Source: Methanobrevibacter wolinii SH
GTDB taxonomy: Archaea > Methanobacteriota > Methanobacteria > Methanobacteriales > Methanobacteriaceae
Length of the DNA stretch: 64,000 bases
Reading direction: 5' to 3'
Assembly (NCBI RefSeq): GCF_000621965.1
Contig: NZ_KK211376.1
Location: forward strand, 115,051-179,050
This document shows, one piece after another, positions 57,824 through 64,000 of the stretch (positions within the stretch are counted from its first letter, which is position 1; every line of letters starts with the position of its first letter). The notes beneath the pieces are model-generated. The model saw only the letters and a list, made by a program, of their open reading frames with translations. It was not told the origin of the DNA and made no database searches. The position numbers and the translations under genes are program-made.

Positions 57824-58810
57824 TTATTCAACTAATTTTCCAAGAATATCTTTCCATGAAGGAGATTGAATATTATCTAATTTCATACTGTTACGTTTAA
57901 TAGTGAGTAAATGTTGAGGACAAGCTTTAGCACATGCACCACATAAAACACAATAACTTGGATTAATAGAAGATTCATTATTAATAATCTCAATTGCATT
58001 ACATGGACATACATCTTGACATGCATGACAAGATTCGCCTTTACATACTAATTCAGGATTCCTTAATACCTCACCAATAAATGGTTTGTTAACTTCAACA
58101 GCATCTGCAGGACATACAGACTCACACCATCCACAGTTAACACATTTTTGTTCAATAAAGATTGTACCTGTAATTTTAGGTTTTTCAATTTCTTCTTGAT
58201 GCATACATGTTGAACAAATTGCTTTAATAGCATTTTGAGGACAAGCCCTTTTACATACTTGACAATATACACATTTATCATCAGAAATTTCTATAGTATC
58301 TGGAATTCCAAACTCATTATTTGAGCTAATTTTAATTGCTTCAGCAGGACATAATTCTGCACATACTTTACAATAAATACAATCTTCTTCATTAACATCA
58401 ATAGTACCAATAAGTAAGTCATTACGATTAGGTAATTCTCTTTTAAAGAATATTGAATCCCTAGGACATGCTTCTACACAGTTTTCACAATATAAACAGT
58501 CTTCTTCATTAATTTCTGCACCATTATGCCAAACAGGATAATTTTCAATATTAGAAATAAATTCATCATCGATTTTTAAAGATAAAGCATCAAATGGACA
58601 AGCACTTGCACATAATCCACATAATACACAATTTTTTGAATTACAAGAAATATAATCCATTTTTAATAAACCACGTGCAATAGGTACAATAGGACCTAAT
58701 CTTAATGATTCTGTAGGACAAATATCTGCACAAATTCCACATCCTACACATTTATCATTATCATGAATTAATTCCCTACTTTCAACACCTTCTCTTTTAA
58801 CAAGTGACAT
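57824..58810 (-). CDS. Polyferredoxin with eight [4Fe-4S] motifs
   Basis: 328 residues. Eight CxxCxxCxxxC-type motifs are visible (CVGCGICADICP, CVLCGLCASACP, CLYCENCVEACP, CIYCKVCAELCP, CVYCQVCKRACP, CVNCGWCESVCP, CHACQDVCP with an earlier Cys, CVLCGACAKACP) plus an extra CSTC. It should be a multi-cluster electron wire. Methanogen polyferredoxins serve hydrogenases and formylmethanofuran dehydrogenase; the partner here is not evident. A small ferredoxin gene lies 17 bp upstream. Confidence 0.94.
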   Translation of the reverse strand: MSLVKREGVESRELIHDNDKCVGCGICADICPTESLRLGPIVPIARGLLKMDYISCNSKNCVLCGLCASACPFDALSLKIDDEFISNIENYPVWHNGAEINEEDCLYCENCVEACPRDSIFFKRELPNRNDLLIGTIDVNEEDCIYCKVCAELCPAEAIKISSNNEFGIPDTIEISDDKCVYCQVCKRACPQNAIKAICSTCMHQEEIEKPKITGTIFIEQKCVNCGWCESVCPADAVEVNKPFIGEVLRNPELVCKGESCHACQDVCPCNAIEIINNESSINPSYCVLCGACAKACPQHLLTIKRNSMKLDNIQSPSWKDILGKLVE

Positions 58811-58827
58811 GAAAATACCCCTTAATT

Positions 58828-59019
58828 CTATGCTTTAGATATAGCTTGATTAGGACAGTTTTGAATACATAAATCGCATTCATCACATTTACTATTATCG
58901 ACAGATACATCACCATCAACATTAGTAAGAGCACCAGATTCACATAATTTTATACATAAACCTTCACCAGGACAATTTTCAATATGTCCACATTTATCTG
59001 CATTTATAATAATTGCCAT
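58828..59019 (-). CDS. Small ferredoxin
   Basis: 63 residues. The first motif is altered (CGHIENCPGEGLCIKLC) and the second is standard (CDECDLCIQNCP). Soluble electron carrier, probably working with the polyferredoxin next to it. GGTGATTTA precedes the ATG. Confidence 0.92.
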   Translation of the reverse strand: MAIIINADKCGHIENCPGEGLCIKLCESGALTNVDGDVSVDNSKCDECDLCIQNCPNQAISKA

Positions 59020-59064
59020 TAAATCACCATAAAAAATTTTCTTAATAATAAATATAACGAAGTG

Positions 59065-59074
59065 TATATATAAA
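59065..59074 (-). promoter_or_regulatory. TATA box of the ferredoxin-polyferredoxin operon
   Basis: TTTATATATA on the minus strand, about 45 bases before ATG 59019. The predicted start near 59042 leaves a short leader containing GGTGAT. Confidence 0.55.
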
Positions 59075-59105
59075 CATGTCGGTTTTATCCTAAATATAAA
59101 ATAAA

Positions 59106-59564
59106 TTAATCAAGAAGATTACCTTTTTTATCTATTTCACCATTACGTATTCTCGTAGAAGATATAGGAATATTATCATCTGCCAAAACAAAACTCACAA
59201 CAACAATATCCAAAGGTTTCATGGATTTTTTCTTACGAATTTCATTAATTTCAATTGCTGTAGGTTCTGTTTCTTCAGTAACAACAATTGCATCAAAATC
59301 TTCTTCATAAATACTAGGACCATATTTATCTTCTAATTTACATAAGTGAAAATTATCATAATCCTTAAAAAATTTAGATAAATTCTGCATACGTACTTTA
59401 CAAGGATCAATATCCCCTTTAAGACCACCGAAACTATCAGAAGTAACCCCTATTTCAACAAAATCCCCTAATTGAAAAGCAGTTTCCAATAATTTTCTAT
59501 GACCATAATGAAACTTATCAAAGGTTCCACCGACAACAACTTTTTTATATCTTTTATTAATCAT
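59106..59564 (-). CDS. coaD: Phosphopantetheine adenylyltransferase (archaeal CoaD)
   Basis: 152 residues, a nucleotidyltransferase making dephospho-CoA. VVVGGTFDKFHYGHRKLLETAF (HxGH) and the C-terminal PISSTRIRNGEID (ISSTxxR) are present. It belongs to the archaeal/eukaryal PPAT branch. Confidence 0.95.
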   Translation of the reverse strand: MINKRYKKVVVGGTFDKFHYGHRKLLETAFQLGDFVEIGVTSDSFGGLKGDIDPCKVRMQNLSKFFKDYDNFHLCKLEDKYGPSIYEEDFDAIVVTEETEPTAIEINEIRKKKSMKPLDIVVVSFVLADDNIPISSTRIRNGEIDKKGNLLD

Positions 59565-59846
59565 AAAATCCTTAAATCAATTATTAAAATTAGTATGTAA
59601 CTTGCTTTATTTAAATTTTTATATATTTAAAAAAATAATTTATAATTTTAATAAAAAATATAAAATAAAAATTAGATATAAATAAATTAATTATCAATAA
59701 AACTCATAAATGCAAAATTCTACTCAATATAATCATAAGAATATAAATAAATTAATTATCAATAAAACCAAAATAAAAAAACTAAGCATCAACACATATT
59801 AAAAGCAGATTAAAGTTTAATAAAAAATATTCAAACAAGGGATAAA

Positions 59847-61406
59847 ATGTTATATGAAGAAAACATAGTTAAAAAGAAATTAAAAGACATTAATATTCGT
59901 TTTGGATTAATCTATCCAAATGTTTATAAAGTAGCTATGTCTTCATTAGGTTATCAAATATTATATAATTTATTAAATGATATTGATGATACCTATTGTG
60001 AAAGAATCATTTATCCTAAAACTAGAAGTATTGAATCTAATAGTCCAATGAAAGACTTTGATATTTTAAGTTTTACAATTCAATTTGAAGAAGATTATTT
60101 TAATCTAGTAAAAATGCTTGCAGTTTCAGATATTCCATTATATAGTAAAGATAGAACAGATAAAGATCCTCTAATTATAGCAGGAGGTCCATGTGTTACT
60201 GCAAATCCTATGCCCCTTAGTCCATTTATTGATATATTTATAATTGGTGAAGGAGAAGTAGTCTTTAATAAGTTTATAGATATTTATAGAAGTTTAGATA
60301 ATCCTAAAGAACATCTTGAAGAATTTTTAGATCTTGATGGAATTTATATACCTAAATTCAATAATGAAACAGAAATTGCACTTGTAGAAGATATGGATGA
60401 ATCTTACCACATAAAATATCCAATAGTAATTAATACAGATAATCCTGATTATAAACCAGTGTTTGGAAATGCTATTTTATTAAATGTTTCAAGAGGATGT
60501 TCTAGAGGGTGTAGATTCTGTATGTCTGGATATCTATACAGACCAAAAAGAGAAAGTTCACTTGAAAAATTAATAGAAATCAGTGAAATAGCAAGAAAAA
60601 ACAGCAATCTTAATAGAGTTGCATTAATTGCTCCTTCTGTAAGTGATTACTCCAATATTAATAAATTAACAAATGAATTAAATAAAAGATCTTTTGAAAT
60701 ATCAACACCATCTATGAGAATTGAAACAATTACAAAAGAATCATTAAAATCATTAAAAGAAAGTGGACAAAAAACGCTTACAATTGCACCAGAATCTATA
60801 TATAAACTTAGACATTCAATAAATAAAGATATCTCAGATGAAAAAATAGACAAAATATGTAATTTAGCAATAGAAATGGGTTTTAATCTAAAACTATATT
60901 TTATTATTGGTTTTCCTAATGAAGATAATGAAGATATTAAAGAACTTGCAGAATATATAAAAAGAATTGATTCTAAAAAAAGAAAAGGAATTTCAATAAA
61001 ATTTAGTATAAATCCATTAATTCCTAAAGCTCAAACACCATTACAATGGGAAGAATATGATATCAATGATATTAAATCAAAGATACGTTATCTTAAACAT
61101 GAACTTAAAGGAGTAAATGTAAAATTTGATAGTGCTAAAATTGGTTTAAAACAATATGTATTATCTTGTGGAGGAGAAAATATTTCAAAACTTTTAGAAT
61201 ATTCAATTCAAAATAAAATTAATACAAATACTTGGAAAAAATATATTCCTCATTATGATATCTCTGATGAACTTCCATGGTCTAAAATTAATTTAGGATA
61301 TAATAATGACTTTTTAAAAGAAGAAAGAGAAAAAATCAAAAACAATGAAATAACACCATGGTGTGAAGAATATAAATGTTATAATTGTAAATATAATTGT
61401 TTATAA
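59847..61406 (+). CDS. Radical SAM protein with a B12-binding-like N-terminus
   Basis: 519 residues. N-terminal part: RFGLIYPNVYKVAMSSLGYQILYNLLND through FIIGEGEVVFNKFIDIY (cobalamin-binding-like fold, no DxHxxG seen). The radical SAM core has SRGCSRGCRFCMSGYLYRP with cysteines 218, 222 and 225, then QKTLTIAPESIYKLRHSINKDISDEKI and FIIGFPNEDNEDIKEL. The last 15 residues hold four Cys (WCEEYKCYNCKYNC), possibly another cluster. Function unknown. Confidence 0.88.
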   Translation: MLYEENIVKKKLKDINIRFGLIYPNVYKVAMSSLGYQILYNLLNDIDDTYCERIIYPKTRSIESNSPMKDFDILSFTIQFEEDYFNLVKMLAVSDIPLYSKDRTDKDPLIIAGGPCVTANPMPLSPFIDIFIIGEGEVVFNKFIDIYRSLDNPKEHLEEFLDLDGIYIPKFNNETEIALVEDMDESYHIKYPIVINTDNPDYKPVFGNAILLNVSRGCSRGCRFCMSGYLYRPKRESSLEKLIEISEIARKNSNLNRVALIAPSVSDYSNINKLTNELNKRSFEISTPSMRIETITKESLKSLKESGQKTLTIAPESIYKLRHSINKDISDEKIDKICNLAIEMGFNLKLYFIIGFPNEDNEDIKELAEYIKRIDSKKRKGISIKFSINPLIPKAQTPLQWEEYDINDIKSKIRYLKHELKGVNVKFDSAKIGLKQYVLSCGGENISKLLEYSIQNKINTNTWKKYIPHYDISDELPWSKINLGYNNDFLKEEREKIKNNEITPWCEEYKCYNCKYNCL

Positions 61407-61610
61407 TTTATTAAATTATAAATAATATATAAAATATATAATATCAGATTCAAATTAAAAAGTTAAAAAAACTTACAAATATTTATTTAAATTTTTAATA
61501 AATTACAGGATTTTCATAATTATAAAATATTATTTATTAAGCCCAATAATTAAGGAAAAGATATAATCTTATTAAAAAATTTTTATAATAAAATTTAAAG
61601 ATGTGTGAAA

Positions 61611-62723
61611 ATGATTAAAAAAACAAAAAGAACAAAATCAATAGAATTATCACAAATTAGAAAAATGTTTGAAAATACAAACCCAAATGCAATAAATCTT
61701 GGAATTGGAGAACCTGATTTTGATGTTCCTGAAAATATCAAAGAAGCAATGAAAAAAGGAATTAATGACGGATTAACACATTATACACCAAACAGAGGTT
61801 TTGAAAATCTTAGAGAAGAAATTGTAAAAAAATTAAACAAAGATAACAATATAAAATCAGAAATAAATGATATTATAGTAACTTGTGGAGCAAGTGAAGC
61901 ATTATATGATTGTTGTCAAGCATTTTTTGAAAAAGGTGATGATATATTAATACCAAATCCTGGATTTTTATCATATGAAGCATGTGTAAAATTATCTGAA
62001 GCAAATCCAATAAGTGTAAATACACCAATGGAAAATGATTTTAAACTTAAAGTGGAAGATATACAAGAAGCAATCACACCTAACACCAAAGGATTAATTA
62101 TAAACTCACCTTCTAATCCAACAGGTGCAGTAATGGATAAAGAAGATATAAAAGGAATAGCTGAATTAGCAACAGATTACAATTTTATAATCATATCTGA
62201 TGAAATATATGAAAAAATTATTTATGATAATAAAAAACATTATTCACCTGGAGCATATAGTGATAATGTAATTACAATTAATGGTTTTTCAAAAACTTAT
62301 GCAATGACTGGTTTAAGAATAGCATATATGAGTTCTCCTTCAAATTTAACTAAAGAACTATTAAAAGTACATCAGTATGCTACAGCATGTGCAAGTTCAA
62401 TATCACAAGTAGGAGCATATGAAGCATTAAAAGGACCACAAGACTCAGTTAAAAAAATGGTTAATGAATTTAATAGAAGAAGAGATCTTATTTTAAGTAG
62501 ATTAAATGATATGGGATATGAATGTGTAAAAGCAGAAGGTGCATTTTATGTATTCCCTAAAATTGAAAATCCAGAAAAATTCGTTAAAGAAGCTGCAGAT
62601 GCAGGAGTAATTACAGTACCTGGACTTGCCTTTGGATCTATGGGAAAAGAAAATGTTAGAATGTCTTATGCTAATTCATATGATAATATTAAAAAAGCAA
62701 TGGATATACTTGAAAAAATATAA
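61611..62723 (+). CDS. Class I/II aminotransferase (aspartate/aromatic type)
   Basis: 370 residues. PLP-dependent: NLGIGEPDFDVPENIKEAM, HYTPNRGFENLREEI, SPSNPTGAVMDKED, ISDEIYEKIIYD and the PLP lysine in NGFSKTYAMTGLRIAYM. Substrate could be Asp, aromatic or branched amino acids. GTG 61605 is also in frame; ATG 61611 is preferred. Confidence 0.93.
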   Translation: MIKKTKRTKSIELSQIRKMFENTNPNAINLGIGEPDFDVPENIKEAMKKGINDGLTHYTPNRGFENLREEIVKKLNKDNNIKSEINDIIVTCGASEALYDCCQAFFEKGDDILIPNPGFLSYEACVKLSEANPISVNTPMENDFKLKVEDIQEAITPNTKGLIINSPSNPTGAVMDKEDIKGIAELATDYNFIIISDEIYEKIIYDNKKHYSPGAYSDNVITINGFSKTYAMTGLRIAYMSSPSNLTKELLKVHQYATACASSISQVGAYEALKGPQDSVKKMVNEFNRRRDLILSRLNDMGYECVKAEGAFYVFPKIENPEKFVKEAADAGVITVPGLAFGSMGKENVRMSYANSYDNIKKAMDILEKI

Positions 62724-62794
62724 AAACATGAATTAAAAAATTAGAGTAAATACTCTAATAAATATTTTTAATAAAAACAAAATAATAATTTATA

Positions 62795-62890
62795 TTTGTT
62801 GAACTCTTAGTTTTTATATAATTTAAAGATAATAGATTAAAATTAGATTTAAGAAAGATTATACTAAAAATTAAGAATAATTTCAACAAT
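62795..62890 (+). repeat. Dispersed element, full-length copy
   Basis: Left end TTTGTTGAACTC, right end AATTTCAACAAT. The inner TTTAAGAAAGATTATACTAA fits the same segment of the 8014 copy. It lies downstream of the aminotransferase. Confidence 0.7.
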
Positions 62891-63004
62891 CTTATTTTTA
62901 AAAATAATATTTACTAATTAATATATTCAATTGCTCTTAAAGGTAAATATTCATAATTAAATCATATTTAGATAAAAAATAAAAAAATTAAAAATACTTT
63001 TTTT

Positions 63005-63210
63005 TACAAAATCTAATAAAAATACACAAAAAATAATTTAAAAAAAAACATTTATACAAAATCTAATAAAAATACACAAAAAATAATTTAAAAAAAAAAC
63101 ATTTATACAAAAAATCAATAAAATAAATAAAAAAATAATTTAAAAAAAAACATTTATACAAAAAATCAATAAAATAAATAAAAAAAAATAATTTAAAATT
63201 TTTATACACT
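63005..63210. repeat. Four tandem copies of a 50-51 bp AT-rich unit
   Basis: Units start at TACAAA at 63005, 63055, 63106 and 63157. The first two share AATCTAATAAAAATACACAA and the last two share AATCAATAAAATAAATAAAA; all share AATAATTTAAAAAAAAACAT. It ends about 100 bp before the next gene. Confidence 0.9.
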
Positions 63211-63311
63211 TAAAAATTAAGTAAAATTATATTATACAATTAAAAAAGAATTCTTTTAAATATTACAAAAAATAAACTAAAAACTAAACAAATTATAGAG
63301 AAATAAGAAAA

Positions 63312-64000
63312 ATGAAAAAACAAGAACGGGATAAATACGGTAAAAATGCTGCAATGGTTGGAATTGTAGGTAATAGTTTTCTTACAATATTTAACATAGT
63401 TGTTGGAATATTTTCAGGAAGTTATGCTCTTATTGCAGAAGGTGCACATACATTATCTGATGTTGCAACATCAATCATTGCTTTTATAGGGTTTAAACTT
63501 GCAAGCAAACCTGCAGATCATGACCATCCATTAGGTCATGGAAGAGCAGAGGCAATAAGTGGTCTTGTAATTGTAATATTCTTAGCAGTAGTTGCATATG
63601 AAATTATAAGTGGTGCTATTAGAAAATTATTATTTGCACAAGTATCTACTGTACCATCATATCTTGCAGGTGTTATGGCTGTAATTGGAATATTAACAAA
63701 TATTGCTATGAGTCAAAAAATCATCTCAATTGGAAAAAGTATAAACAGCCCAGCAATTATAGCAGATGGTAAACACCAAAGAGTAGATTTATTATCCTCC
63801 CTTGCAATTGTTATTGGAGTAATTATTGCTCATTTAGGATTTACTAAAATTGATTCTATAATAGGATTATGTATTGGATGTTTAGTTTTAAAAACTGCAT
63901 ATGAAGTTGGAAAAGATAATATTGATAATATTATGGGTAAAGTTCCTTCAGATGAATTAATTAAAGAAATTGAAAAAGTTGGAGATTCAGTAGAAGGTGC
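63312..64000 (+). CDS. Cation diffusion facilitator (CDF) transporter, 3' end outside window
   Basis: The first 229 residues are visible, cut by the window end. Transmembrane helices and both metal half-sites are clear: EGAHTLSDVATS (HxxxD, helix 2) and DGKHQRVDLLSS (HxxxD, helix 5), with HDHPLGHGRAEAISGLV between. CDF exporters move Zn, Mn, Fe or Co out in exchange for protons. ATG 63312 begins MKKQERDKYGKNAAMVG, a normal start. The metal cannot be told. Confidence 0.93.
   Translation, partial: MKKQERDKYGKNAAMVGIVGNSFLTIFNIVVGIFSGSYALIAEGAHTLSDVATSIIAFIGFKLASKPADHDHPLGHGRAEAISGLVIVIFLAVVAYEIISGAIRKLLFAQVSTVPSYLAGVMAVIGILTNIAMSQKIISIGKSINSPAIIADGKHQRVDLLSSLAIVIGVIIAHLGFTKIDSIIGLCIGCLVLKTAYEVGKDNIDNIMGKVPSDELIKEIEKVGDSVEG

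Larger units (their letters stand above)
62724..63311. other. Repeat-rich spacer before the cation efflux gene
   Basis: 588 bp with one full dispersed element (62795-62890) and a four-copy tandem repeat (63005-63210). No gene. Confidence 0.7.

Noticed and set aside
63005-63210. CRISPR array
   Set aside because: Repeat units are directly adjacent with no variable spacers, and there are no cas genes in the window.

Overview
The window is a stretch of an archaeal chromosome, almost certainly from the order Methanobacteriales and most like the genus Methanosphaera. The basis is archaeal ribosomal proteins (eL14, eL18, eL19, eL32, eL34, eS4), RNA polymerase subunits Rpo3/Rpo6/Rpo10, RNase P protein Rpp29, aIF1, Cbf5, archaeal mevalonate-pathway enzymes, class III signal peptides, GGTGAT/GGAGG ribosome binding sites, and very low GC with spacers that are nearly all A and T. 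The genus is an inference from base composition and gene order.

Layout. 1-3120: the 3' part of an unrecognised acidic protein, then a TDT-type transporter and a YnfA-type membrane protein. 3439-5112: gltX. 5574-7691: a methyltransferase and a TPR protein facing each other. 8172-17017 (all minus): a lipid-precursor cluster (mevalonate kinase, isopentenyl phosphate kinase, type 2 IPP isomerase, RNase J, prenyl diphosphate synthase) preceded in transcription by a MEMO1 protein and uS2. 17048-40752 (all minus): one long information-processing block with a small ferredoxin, enolase, rpo6, rpo10, uS9, uL13, eL18, rpo3, uS11, uS4, uS13, tRNA-Ser(GGA), cbf5, eL14, cmk, eL34, an EMC3/Oxa1-like protein, adkA, secY, and the S10/spc-like ribosomal protein superoperon back to uL3. 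Upstream are a SPOUT RNA methylase and a METTL5-like methylase.

43222-45644 (plus): pyruvate carboxylase biotin-carboxylase subunit with its biotin ligase. 45888-56657: a SelA-like PLP enzyme, a small hypothetical, a fumarase beta subunit, a DUF2070 membrane protein, an EMC6-like protein, an Rqc2/NEMF homologue, a UPF0173 hydrolase and a two-TM protein of unknown role. 56999-57448: two tiny pilin-like proteins with class III signal peptides. 57824-59564 (minus): polyferredoxin, ferredoxin, CoaD. 59847-64000 (plus): a radical SAM protein, a class I aminotransferase and the start of a cation efflux transporter.

The main thing the genes do not explain is a family of roughly 70-150 bp intergenic elements with terminal inverted repeats reading TTTGTTGAAA...TTTCAACAAA. 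It occurs in both orientations, mostly in 3' flanks and between convergent genes. Other notable points are a hairpin leader with its own promoter before the uS13 operon, a 92-residue Asn/Lys tail on mevalonate kinase, a ferredoxin frame with no ATG/GTG/TTG start, a probable leaderless SPOUT-methylase mRNA, and several AT-rich tandem repeat blocks.
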